64,000 nucleotides of DNA, from positions 102,824 through 166,823 of the forward strand of contig VXCM01002108.1 of assembly GCA_014773175.1 (NCBI GenBank), given 5' to 3'. The position numbers and the translations under genes are program-made. The stretch comes from Lucifuga dentata. Taxonomy: Eukaryota > Chordata > Actinopteri > Ophidiiformes > Bythitidae. The notes beneath the pieces were generated by a model. That model searched no databases and was not told where the DNA came from. It was given only the letters and a program-made list of their open reading frames with translations. Numbering within the stretch: position 1 is the stretch's first letter; the number at the start of each line of letters is the position of its first letter. Below, piece after piece: positions 25,926-36,825 of this stretch.

Positions 25926-28190
25926 TATCCTAACCTGATCCATCGCTCATCTATCACAGTATCTCTGTCTGTCTGTCTGTAGCACCAGTATCTCGAGAAC
26001 CCGGCGATGTATGAAGTTGAAATTCGGCAGGTATAATGCTCAGGACCCAAGGACGTCCAGTGTTGCCTGTGAAGTTGTTTGATTGAGCGGTTCTTGAATT
26101 CAGCTGTGCCGTTAAAAAGTAGTCCGCGCGCGGCAGGATACGCAACGGCCGCGGCAGCAGAATACATTCCCGGCGCGGCTGTGCCACGGTCTCGGCCCGA
26201 CTGACCACGGCCCTTACAGCAGACAATTCACAAGGACGTGCAGCAGTTGTTTGGGAAGTTGAAGTTGTTTTGAGAGCGTTGTGCAGGTAAAAAGTAGTTT
26301 TGTTTCACTATATTGGAAGCTAAACTTTATGTTATTACTGGAGCTAACAATAGCTAACAAAGCTACCAAGAGATAATGCTATTATTAGCAAAACAACATA
26401 GCTAGCGTTGCATTTTCGTGCACCTTGTTTCATATATAACACTAATACCATTTAATCTTTTTTATATAGTATTTAAATGTTCAAAACAATCTTCCAGTTA
26501 TTGTCCAAATAAAATTTTAAAAAAGATGTGAAATTTTGTGCCGCTCTAACTTAATTTTCTGGTGTGGCGTGGCTGCGTCATTCCAGTTACGTCAGGTCAA
26601 AGTTGACGGGAGTAGCGCAGATTAGGAATGGCTTAAAAGCGGATTTTGGACTTTCTCGCCCTTAAAAGCACAAAAAAGAATAAAAATTACATCAGAACAT
26701 GAGGAAGACGTGGCACCAAATGTGTGTGACAACGAGACATGCTTTACATCTCTCACTAACTCCCAAGTTCCTCCAGTGCTGGAGCAAGAACAGGTAGTGA
26801 GTTTCCATCATTCGGTAGTGATGGTGAGATGAAGCCTCTTTGAAGAACTGAAGCTTTCCAGCCAATTGTGTTGAAAATGGGTTAATTTCCCGGAGCTTCT
26901 AGGGAACACTAAGGACATCTAGCGATCAAAAACTGTACATCAAGAAATGACTCACTCCCAAGTAATGAACACACACTATGCTGTACAGACGCCGGAGTTT
27001 CGCAGTTCTCCGTGGCAGCATCGGTAGAGCGTTGAAGTTACAATACATAGCAACTGAGCGCTGGTGTTCGCACCTTGCTTTAACTAATGAATATTTTATA
27101 GTGACTTCAGCATCATATTGCTTGCTATAGTTATATTTACTTATACATCATACATATAAAATCAGTCATTTTTATCTGAGAATAACGTGTTACAAATAAC
27201 ACATCAAATGTGCCTGTTATACTCTGATGGTGGTCAGTTTTGACTAAGATGATGCAAGTCAGATGGTTAAAGTTAGAACAAGTAATTTTTAAACTTTTCT
27301 GCTCAGTTATGCTCAATAAAATTTTAATATAACTATTTATATTTACCAATCCCATAGAATTACTCAATAATTGACAATTTTGACTGGGTAATTTTGGGCT
27401 TCATACAATGCATGTAGTTGTTGGTTTTTGCATGTAGAGGGCAGTGAAAATATATCAAAGATGCTTGTGTTGACTGGGGGCAGGGCAGTGAATATGCTTG
27501 TGTAGACTGAGAGGCTGTATGTGTGTGTTAGTGGACAAGTGTTTTGGGTGGGAACGATAACTATTTTTTTTATAATGTCAGGATATTAAAACATTTGCAT
27601 ACCTTGTTGGGAAAAATCAAATCAAACCGTTCTCAAATGGGGGAAAACTTTTGTTTAGCCACTGGCTCCATCTCAATAAGCAAGTTTCCTGCTTGTGTTA
27701 TTGGAATGTTTTGGCACATATATTTGGCTGTTCTTGCTGCTTAAACTGGTAAAGTTGGTTGCTGATAAGAGGTGTATACAGTTTGTGGCTTATGGTAAAG
27801 CCTGCTCTGTTTCTGTATTATACTCTTTCTAGTTGTGTGGTAGCCTGTGCTTGAGCACATGCATTTGCGCTATAGTGCGTGTGCACATATATTTGGAAGC
27901 CCTCCTAACAGAAAATACATTCCCGCACGCATGGTGTATGTGGGTGAGTTTGTGCCTGAGTGTGTATGTGATAATAAAAGCTACCTCCTGTCTGCTGTTT
28001 TCAAAATGAAGAGTCACTTATTAAGATAACAGGGAAGGCCTTTAATATTTACAACAAAAACAGTTTTGATAGTTGATGGGTTTTTAAGAAGATTTAGGGT
28101 TGGTTGAATTTGGAATTGAGTGAATTTCTAACTATAACTCCTTATTTCCTCATTTATTTTTGTACTATTTCAGAATGTTTGCTCTTAGTT
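25926..28190. other. Intergenic mosaic between sema4f and the sulfotransferase cluster
   Basis: It holds a GC-rich, CpG-rich stretch at about 26125-26220, which continues from a block starting (CTGT)n then TCTCGAGAACCCGGCG and looks like a dispersed repeat (a related start occurs at 40425-40465). Segments near 26800-27080 look like degenerate repeats. I see no gene. The last 220 bases are the conserved 3' flank of sulfotransferase copy A. Confidence 0.5.
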
Positions 28191-28200
28191 TAGAGGTAAA
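27965..28200. repeat. Conserved 3' flank of sulfotransferase units (copy A)
   Basis: This block, with ATAATAAAAGCTACCT near its left edge and GAATTTGGAATTGAGTGAAT further on, recurs at 40535-40740, 51850-52060 and 62558-62690. It lies just downstream of exon 5 on the minus strand and probably includes the 3' UTR. AATAAA is present on the minus strand at 28158-28153, about 70 bases past the stop. Confidence 0.75.
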
Positions 28201-28290
28201 TATCTCAGCTTCCCCAGACGGATGACTTGTCACTCATCAAGTAGTGCATTAGGTTTTCTATATCCAAAAAGCCTGAAGTCTGCCTCATAT

Positions 28291-28425
28291 AGCTTGTAGA
28301 GCTTCCTCCTGGCCTCTAGGGGCACTGTTCTGTACCAGTCCAACACCGAATCAGGTANAGCTTGTAGAGCTTCCTCCTGGCCTCTAGGGGCACTGTTCTG
28401 TACCAGTCCAACACCGAATCAGGTA
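28291..28425. other. 67-bp duplication around a single-N gap inside sulfotransferase A exon 5 (assembly artefact)
   Basis: 28291-28357 is repeated at 28359-28425. Removing 68 bases restores both the frame and the exon length seen in copies B and C, which independently supports the artefact reading. Confidence 0.9.
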
Positions 28426-29001
28426 TTGTCTTGTTTTCTTTGGCAGGAGGGAACTTGATTTCGTTCTCCAGCTGCAGGTTGTGAAGCAGCTGTTCGCTGT
28501 CGTCCTGAAGAGTTTCCTGTTGGCCCAAAAAGTCGTACCTGGAGAGCAGCAAAAGAAGGTGCAACACGTTCACACATTAGCTCACAAGATCAAAGCGTCA
28601 TTATAGATTCCATTCAGTCTCCATGTCCGTTCCACAAATGAAAACCACACTTCTCATCAACTCTTTTATTTCCGGTCACAATGAGAAAGTGTGTTGTGCT
28701 TCTGGCTGCACCTCAATTAGTGATGTCAGAACAGGTTTTTTTATTTTGACACGTTTTTAGAAAACATCTGGCACAGGTGTAAAGTTCTTTCCCACTGCTG
28801 CAGAGAACCTGCATCACATGACCACAAAGTGTTGTGTTCACGGGTGGGAAGCCAGTATAGGATGATCCATGGTCAGTACCGAAGAATGAGACCATTCAGT
28901 TCAGACACATTTAATGCAGGCCCGGATCAATACAAGATTGACAAAGGACAAAGAAGGTCGGCTTCTCTTATACACATGTAGAGAGTTCCATCTGGTTATC
29001 A

Positions 29002-29918
29002 TTACAGGACCATACCATCCATTTTGCATGTTTGAGTAACATATTCAATTTTCATACACCTAATGTTACTGACAGTCATTTCCCAAAGCATACTACTGGA
29101 ATGATGAATTAAAAATGTTTTTCCTACCTTCCAGACCGCCATTGGTTTCAGTTCATTCTGGTACACTATTAAAATCAACTTGTTGGTACTTGAAACATTC
29201 TTGGGATAGGTAATCCATCATCGTGAACAAGACGTGTATTCAGCTTTTTTTTTTCACATAATTTTAGCATTTAAGCGCAATAAAAAGCGTGGAGTGAATG
29301 TATGTCTCCACCGGGGAATATAGTCCCAAAAGAAGTCCTGTGTTTATCGAAAAATTTAAACAACCGTAACTTCTTCAGGCTGCATAACTATAAGCAGGCA
29401 AAAAATCGATTTTTAAGGTGGTTGTATCGCTTGAATATTTGATTTTGAAAGATTAAGAGATTTTGTAAACCACCGGAATCCTCCATCTCTTCCTCTTTTG
29501 TGGAGGACATGGAAGCCTGGTTAAGGAGTTCCTCAAAGTGCTCCTTCCACCGCCTGACACTGTCCTCAGTCTGGGTGAGTAGCTCTCTGCCCTTGCTGCA
29601 AACAGCTTGGGCTATGAACCTCCCACCCATCCTGAGTTGTCTGACAGTTTGGCAGGACAACAATGAGGCCGATCAAAAGTCATTTTCCATGGCCTCCCCA
29701 AACTCCTCCCACACCCAAGGTTTTGCTTCTGAAACCACTAAGGCTGTCGTCCTTCTGGCCTGCCGGTACCTATCAGCCACTTCCAGAGTCCCCTGTGCCA
29801 ACCAGGCGCAAAAGGCCAATGGTTTTATCCTTTGGGAAATGATTATCAGTAACGTAACATGTATGAAAATTGAATATATTAGGCTCAAACATGCAAAATG
29901 GCCGGTATGGTCCTTTAA
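29002..29918. mobile_element. TTAA MITE, copy 3, interrupted by a LINE fragment
   Basis: Left end TTACAGGACCATACCATCC (first TTAA mutated), right end GCCGGTATGGTCCTTTAA. It follows copy 1 until about 29469, is interrupted to about 29815, then resumes with the right inverted repeat. It lies in intron 4 of sulfotransferase copy A; copy B has only 218 bp in that intron. Confidence 0.75.
29470..29815 (-). mobile_element. Non-LTR retrotransposon fragment nested in the MITE
   Basis: Read on the minus strand, this piece encodes GGRFIAQAVCSKGRELL followed by SVRRWKEHFEELLN, a pattern seen just before the reverse transcriptase in RTE-type and related LINEs. Frames on both sides are broken. It splits the MITE at 29002-29918 and is therefore younger. 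Confidence 0.55.
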
Positions 29919-31136
29919 GACACAGCATAGTGGTATCAGTCATATAGGGGTCAAAGATGATGGGGTTCCTGGCTACAACATGCACTCAACTTACATTAAC
30001 AATTTCTTATAAAGATCATGTTTAACTTCAGGACCCCACATAGAAATAACACCATCTGCGCCACAGCACATGAGATACTGAATCAAAAAATCCATCTGTC
30101 ACTCATCCTTGTTGCTAAACTTGGGACTCCTATTGGTCGGTCAAGTTGGCTGCACAGAGTGAGGTAGTGTGAATGTCCCACGCGTTTAGTTCTCTCTAGG
30201 AAGCTCAATGTTGCGTTTGTTATAGACTTGGAGCTTTGAGTTTCCGACTGGAAAAAGTCTAAGAACAAATCCTAGAACATCATGAGCCATTGATTGAAAA
30301 TTAATCTTACTGTATCAGGCAAGGGTGACACAGACGATACATCTGCCTCCAGTGGACATCAAAGGGTGCGTTCCTCATCTGTGGGTCCACCAGATATTGA
30401 ATGAAGTTTTAGAAGGACGGTCGCAGGTTCAATTCAAAGGCCTTTTCCTCTGACTGCGGTGGATTAGGTTGGCCGCCGTAACGACGCAGAATGGTCCGGC
30501 CAAAGTATTGGTAGTAGTACTTATTGTACCTCTGAAACTTGCTTTGGTAGGCGGAGATGAGACGGACAAATGGGTCCCGAACAAACAGGAACTTGGTGTA
30601 GTACTTCAGCCTCGCCTGTGGTCAACAAACATGTGTTTTACTCTTTAACTGACAACAGGATTAAGTGGGTTAAACTTGAAGCAAACATATGGTTTTGGTG
30701 TGAACTGACCTTCTGCTCTGGTTTTGGGAAGCTGGAAAGGTGAGTTAACTTGTTGTAATGGTGGACCAGGTGACCAGGTATGGACATGGGATCTTTATAT
30801 GGTTCACCTTGCTTCAGGATAAACATGAACCTCTTCCAGTTGGTGCTCGCCACCTGTGCATAGAAAAGTTTTTGCATTCGCTGAATTTCCTCAGCGTGCC
30901 TCATGTTCTGTGTTTCTGCCTCAAATTGGAATAAAAACATGGATAAACTGAATCAGCTGTTATCACCGTCCTGTGAAAACCACATATCTCCAAATTATAC
31001 TATTCACTATTCTACCAACAATTTGCACTTTGCTACTTTTTGCACAATAGTACAATATACATATGTAGTGTAATTCATTATCTGTTCTGTATTATGCTTC
31101 TGTCATTATTTGCACAATATTCCAGCCATCTTCTTT

Positions 31137-31330
31137 GGTCTCACAGGTACTATTAATCACCTCACAGATACAATTAATCACCTCACAGATAATATTAATC
31201 ACTCACAGATATTCGTAATCACCTCACAAGTACTGGTACTATTAACAATCTAACATGTACTATTAATCACCTCACAGGTACTATTAATCACCTCACAAAT
31301 GCCTGTACAATAAATAATCTAACAAGTATT
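31137..31330. repeat. Degenerate minisatellite, unit about 21 bp, in intron 2 of copy A
   Basis: Units of the type TACTATTAATCACCTCACAGG are repeated in tandem with drift. The paralogous positions in copy B (42083-42240) and copy C (56215-56330) carry the same array with fewer units. Confidence 0.75.
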
Positions 31331-32644
31331 AATATCATCTCTCAAGCACCAGTTATAATATCACAAAAAAAAGCAGCATAACAGCATATTTTTGAGATAA
31401 CAATGACTTTTTAAACGAGAATTTTCGTTTCTGGAAATATAAAGGAGGCCTTTATCCTAGCTGACAATTTAGAAACCACAAATTTGGAGATAGATCGTTT
31501 TCATGGAACAGCAATGTCATGGAAGCTTAAAGTTAAAATAATAATAATTAGAACTATTGGGAAGCAACAATATCCATTTCGTGGTTCCAAAATGCTAATT
31601 AATAAAAAAATAATTCTCATAATGTAGTTCTGAGAATAAAGACTAAATCACTGTAGCCTGTGGTTAAGCAGCTGTAGATAGTAACCATACTCTGTGTGCG
31701 TGCGTGCGTGTGCGTGCATGGACATCACCTTGGGGATGTAACAGTAGATGATACCGTGTTTGTCGTCCACTAGGAGGTGATTCAGCTCGTTGTTTGTCAG
31801 ATTGTTGATAACCTGCTTTCGTTTAGAAAACTTGTCTCTGTCAGCGCATGATTCTCTGAGCAGCTGCTTTCTCAATGCCTGCAGTTGATGCAGCTTCTCT
31901 AGCAAAAACAGAATCAGAGAAAAAATTATTCAGATTCATAGAGAGTAAAGGGGGAGGATGAAAAATTTTTCCTTGTTCCGAACAGCGTTCTGTTAAAGGT
32001 AATCCATAAATCCAAAAGTAATCATCGGTGAGGTCACAGCTTCTGTTCCTAATTCATTTCATGAGCAGTGGAGCATAAAACTTTGAACAAATCATTATTC
32101 AAATCCAACCACATCCTGTGTCCACCAGGAAACGGATACAAGTCAAAAACATTAAGAGAATGGTCTCTCGTCTGCACGTCTGCAGAGCGTGGATATGAAA
32201 ACACAGATTGCATCAAGATCAGCACCTCTTGATTACAAAGGGAATAAAATTTGTGTGATCTTAGGAGACAACAAGAGGAATTTAAAGATCTTCAATCCAG
32301 CCTTCGCAGGTTGAATATAAGGAGCGAATTCATCCACCCAGCTAATGCTGTGTTCGATAGACCTCAGAACTCGGATATTTCTGACTTACTACTTGGAAAA
32401 ATACGTTGGAACAGTATTTGAAGTCGGAACCCTGACTGGGAAACTCAGATCAAAATTATGGACCCCAACTTCACTAGTATGGCGTCACTCAACATGGCGG
32501 CGCCCATGGAAGCGAGCTTTATGAATGTAAATGATCAGCTAACAGCCGAATAAAGTATTTTTTCTTACGTAACACTGAAATAAAAAGGTCAATATACTGT
32601 ATATCGCCAAGTTAACTATATGGAAGAGAAAAACCCCCCCAAGA

Positions 32645-33990
32645 ATTAAGCTAGCCAACTTTCAGAAGAGTAGAAATGTAGGAGGCTTATCAGTCCCAAA
32701 TTTTAAAAAATATAGTCAAGCTTTAATTCTTTGATCATTAAATAACTGGTTTAATCAAGATTGCTCTATTCCATGAAGAATTATTGAGGAAAATATAACT
32801 TTACTGGTACCTCTGGATCAAGTAGTCTTTTCACGTTTATCAATCAAGTAATGCAGAAAAGAACTTGGTCTAATAATATCATACGCAATTAGTATTTGGA
32901 GAGAAACTGAAAAAGATTATAAGTGGAGGACAGAGTGGCATGTTCATACTGTACACCAATTTTTTATAATAGTCCCCTAAAAATTGGTGGTAATATTTTT
33001 TCTTCTTAGAATGGTTCAAGGCTGGTCTTCACAATTTAGGAACCTTTTTGATGCAAAGGGTTTAAAAAGCTTTGAAAATATAAAGTCTAACTATAATATA
33101 CCAGCAAAATCTTTCTATTTTTACTTACAGATTAGATCCGCTATGATTGGTATTTCATTATCAATCAATTTGCAGAAGCATCCACTTATAGATTTGTTAG
33201 AAATTATTATGTTATCCACAGGCTCTGTTTCAGCTATATATAAGTTACTTCAGGGACTGTCATCTCAACTATTCATTGTAAAGAATTGGAATTCTGATGT
33301 GTTTGGATTTAATTGTACTCTAGATTGGGAGAGAATATGGAAAAATGTATTTTTGTAATTCTGAGCAATTAATTCATTTTAATTGTATACATAGATTTTA
33401 TATTACACCACAGAAAAGACATTAAATGAAATTATCAGGAATATGTAATTGCATACTTTGCTCACTGAATGAAGTAGGAACGTACATGCATATGATATGG
33501 AATTGTTCTGCAGTTGAAGAATTTTGGAAAATGGTCACAAACCAGTTTTCTTTAATACTTGATGCCCATTTACCTTACTCTCCAAATGTAATTCTTCTCG
33601 GTGACGACTATTCCCTGAGACTTATAAGTGGTCAGTGAAAACTCTGGCATGCTGGATGCACAGCAGCTCAAAAAAAATGCTTGCTCAAAGATGGCAACCC
33701 CATGTTTATGTATATGCGTGAAATATGGGGATATGGGAGAGGTTTTGCCATGGTCGTTGGGGAGGAAAAGTGTGGGGAATGATGAAGTTGAGGTTGTAGT
33801 TCAGGGTTGTAGGGTTGGGGATTGTGGTGGTGGTGGTGGCGGTGCAGCCACTTTTTTCGTTTTGGATCTGTGGGATTGTTGTTTTCTGTTTTGTTTGCTG
33901 ATGTTGTTTTTATTTCTGTGAATGTTGGTTGGCTATGTTTCAATGTGTGGAATGGAGGAATAAAAACTTGGTCCAAAAAAGAGAGAATGC
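32645..33990 (+). mobile_element. 5'-truncated L1-type LINE fragment in intron 1 of copy A
   Basis: On the plus strand, broken frames show an ANFQKSRNVGGLSVPNFK-like segment near 32655, a frame at 32984-33358, and a terminal region with CILCSLNEVGTYMHMIWNC and EFWKMV at 33426-33560. These resemble the C-terminal part of L1 ORF2 (Cys/His region). The 3' end is a T/G-rich tail ending AATAAAAACTTGGTCC near 33975. It is antisense to the host gene. Copies B and C lack it, so it came after the unit duplication. Confidence 0.65.
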
Positions 33991-34012
33991 TCTCTGTCTC
34001 TCTCTCTCTCTG

Positions 34013-34064
<52 letters not shown>

Positions 34065-35306
34065 CCTCTCTTTTCTTCTGGCAGATCCCTGTGATCAAAG
34101 GACAGCATGATGAGAAATGCGAGTCCTAGAAACCCAAAAAGCAGCAGGAAGCCTTTGGATCGTTGCATCATTGCTCCACCTTCTAATCTGGAACAATGCA
34201 AATACAGTGAATTTAATCAATCTGAGTAGAAGATGTAAGTCACAGATTTCTTGTCAGGATGACCACAGGATTTTAGTGTCTGATTTAACTTGTTTCTGAT
34301 CTCTGACTTAGTGTTAACCTGTCCTTTGATCCAAATGTGCTTGTGTAAAAAACTGCGCAAACTGAAGAGGTGGTGCAATGTACCAGGAAACACATTCCAG
34401 AGACACCCTGTGGTTGTCATAGCAACAATGAAATCATGTCCTAAGAGTTGTGGCTGGTGACCTCCTGGGAGAGGCTGCCCGATCGTTGCAATAGCGGGAA
34501 ATCCTTCAGGCTCCTCAGCTGGAAACCACAGTGCTTGTTTAATCCTCTGGCTCACAGGGACAGTGTGGGTGTGGTTGATCCCATTCAGATTGGTGAAGGC
34601 GTCTTAGTGGCATGTGGGTCCCGGAGTTTACTTCATGTAGCGGGATCTGCTCTTTTCTTTGGGGTGAACAAGATTATCCTGAACTGACTTCATACTTTAG
34701 CTGACTAGCTATGAAGAGTGGCAAAGTTCTTATGATAAGTTACGGGAAAAATAGAGATGCAGAGGGAAGAAGACGGAAGCTACGTGAAACACGTGGAAAG
34801 CAGAACCAAGGAGGACATGACGGGGACGGAGACAAACGGGGTGAAGAGGTCACAAGACCCGCAGCAGGAAGAAAACTGGACAGAAGAGGGTGAAGCTTGG
34901 CGCTCCAACCATTTAAATATTGTGGGGAGGCGGCGCCAGTTGCAGAACTTCCCATTGTTGTGCATTCTGGAAACTTGAGTCATTTTACTTGTTTCCTAAC
35001 TATTCTAAATATCCTATCAAATAACCTGAATCCATTTTTCCTCCAACTTCAATTTCTTGGGTTATACAGTAAAATCCCCACATAGTAGCATTCAATAAGG
35101 CACTCTAGTATTTCTTCAAGATTCATTCTTAATAATTCTACACTTTATATGTTTAGGCATGCACAAACTAGTTGCTAAGCATTTTACTACAATTCTAACA
35201 AACATTTTATCAGACTAATCAAACTACGTCACTAAATCAGATGTCAGAATTCATCAGATGTCAAACATAATAAATTGAAACACAGATACATCAATCACTC
35301 GAACGT

Positions 35307-35433
35307 TATAGCAGTGTTTGACCACATGAGGGCGCGCTTAAGTAAATTAAGCGCGCCCTCAAGCAGCTANTATAGCAGTGTTTGACCACATGAGGGCGCG
35401 CTTAAGTAAATTAAGCGCGCCCTCAAGCAGCTA
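35307..35433. other. Duplicated 63-bp hairpin sequence around a single-N gap (assembly artefact)
   Basis: 35307-35369 and 35371-35433 are identical. Each contains a perfect 15-bp inverted repeat (GAGGGCGCGCTTAA and its complement around a 5-base loop), which may be why the assembler failed to join here. Confidence 0.8.
35327..35361. repeat. Perfect GC-rich hairpin palindrome
   Basis: Arms TGAGGGCGCGCTTAA (35327-35341) and TTAAGCGCGCCCTCA (35347-35361) with loop GTAAA. It is strongly GC-rich in AT-rich surroundings. It could be the tip of a small fold-back element. Confidence 0.85.
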
Positions 35434-36640
35434 AAACAAAAAGTTATTACACATAACAGTTGATTAGTTAATGTCTCCTTTGAATTACCCTTGAAAAAGG
35501 TGAAAGTTTAGATCCTTTCAAATAAAACAACATCAAATTAAAACTTACTGTTAACATGTAATGTCCAGTCCCAGATCATTAATCAATCAATCAATCAATT
35601 TTATTTAAAGTGCAAAATCACCATGCATCATGGTCCCGATACACTTTACAGTAAAAGAAACATTGAACAAAACAAAACATGCAACAATAAAACAGTAAAG
35701 CCCCAACATTAGAATAATTATAGTAAAAGTAGGGACAATGAAAAGATCAAAGCACAGCTACAGTAAAAACAAGGACATTAAAAAGATCAATAGCAAAGTT
35801 ACAGTAAAACAAGGACATTAAAAAGAGCAAAAGAAAATATAAAAGAGATCGTAAAAGAGATACAGAGGTGAGAGAAAGAGACAGAGGTGTGACTTTCTGT
35901 GGATCACAGAGGTATGTTAAATCTGTAGTTGACTGTTTCTCAGGAGGCTTCCTGTCATAGTAGCTATGCAGGCTGGGGGAGTTCCTTTGTTCAAAGGGAT
36001 TGTCTGTGTGTGTGTGTGTGTGTGNGGGGGGGGGGTGTATGAAAATGGTTGAGATAATAAGAATATGGTTCTGTCTCTTTAGATGTTCTGTCCTAAGGTT
36101 TGTTTGTTTGTTTAAGGGAGTCAGCAAGTCTGACTTTTTGTAAGATGTGGGTTTTTTCTTGCTGAATTATCTGAAAAGAGTGATTTGCAGCACAACTTTT
36201 GGCAACAAGACAATGGCACCCTGGGGTCAAAAGGGTGCTGTTCTTGTCCATCTGCAGGCTCATTTAGCATGAAACACTCATAGATAATGGTAGAGCCAAA
36301 GAGATAATTCCAGACTCTGTGGTCACACACCCGGTGTTTCTAGCTGAAAGTACGCTGATAAAAGTTTGAAAAGAGGACACCTGACGGAACATACCAACCA
36401 TGTAGAAGGAGAACATACCAAACACATGGAATGAAGTCCCATAATGAAAGCCTTCTTCCTTTTGTGTTTCTGGGGTACATCGATGAGTGAGGCAGGATGA
36501 GTTGTAGTAGTTTAGCAATGTTCTTACAAAATTGGTTTCATAGTTTCCATCCTGTTACAAGTTCAACTTGTAATACTTTTTCCTCCATTGGCTCACACAA
36601 TCAGAACTATCCAGATTTGTGCTAAATTTCCTGAGCTTTT

Positions 36641-36667
36641 CACAAAAACTGTTCTCATTCCTTTTCT

Positions 36668-36700
<33 letters not shown>

Positions 36701-36728
36701 NCACAAAAACTGTTCTCATTCCTTTTCT

Positions 36729-36760
<32 letters not shown>
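36641..36760. other. 60-bp duplication with GA array around a single-N gap (assembly artefact)
   Basis: The sequence before N at 36701, CACAAAAACTGTTCTCATTC plus a GA run, is repeated directly after it. Confidence 0.8.
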
Positions 36761-36766
<6 letters not shown>

Positions 36767-36825
36767 TCGCTTCTTTCTTTGCATGCATTATGCAGCATTT
36801 TCATGGTATGCAGTAACATCAGTAC

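Larger units (their letters stand above)
28230..34171 (-). pseudogene. Carbohydrate sulfotransferase 12-like copy A, nonsense codon in exon 4
   Basis: Golgi type II membrane enzyme family that transfers sulfate from PAPS to the 4-OH of GalNAc in chondroitin or dermatan. Minus-strand exons: 34066-34171, 31729-31898, 30710-30853, 30311-30615, 28230-28538. Exon 1 starts MMQRSKGFLL and holds the membrane anchor. Exon 2 ends HGIIYCYIPK, exon 3 starts VASTNWKR (5'-phosphosulfate loop; the family has VACTNWKR), exon 4 has FVRDPFVRLISAY (3'-phosphate site) and CHPC, and exon 5 ends PNALLDE. The codon at 30411-30409 is TAA where copies B and C have TAC (Tyr), cutting the protein at about codon 209 of 321. 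Exon 5 also carries a 68-base assembly duplication (N at 28358) that looks like a frameshift; without it the exon is 241 bp as in copy C. Intron 1 holds an L1 fragment, intron 4 a MITE. Confidence 0.8.
34202..36825. other. Intergenic region upstream of sulfotransferase copy A
   Basis: 34300-34690 is the duplicated 5' flank shared with copies B and C, including a conserved minus-strand TCTCTGGAATGTGTTTCCTG followed by a GT. The rest is unique or repeat-derived: a GC palindrome at 35327-35361, a (GATT)n-linked dispersed repeat from about 35580, a GT run ending in N at 36025, and GA arrays around N 36701. I recognise no gene. Confidence 0.5.

Noticed and set aside
26990..27080. tRNA-like sequence (A-box-like TGGCAGCATCGGT, B-box-like GGTGTTCGCACC)
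   Set aside because: The cloverleaf stems do not pair well. At most it is a decayed SINE head, so it is not listed as a tRNA gene.
31137..31330. Possible CRISPR-like array
   Set aside because: Short, degenerate, contiguous units without spacers in a vertebrate intron; it is a minisatellite.
32984..33358. 124-codon plus-strand frame as a host gene
   Set aside because: Its composition and the following Cys/His region fit the 3' part of an L1 ORF2, and both frames are interrupted.
33668..34201. 177-codon minus-strand frame upstream of sulfotransferase A exon 1
   Set aside because: Only its first 35 codons are a real exon. The rest runs through intron, the CA/CT array and the antisense side of the L1 tail.
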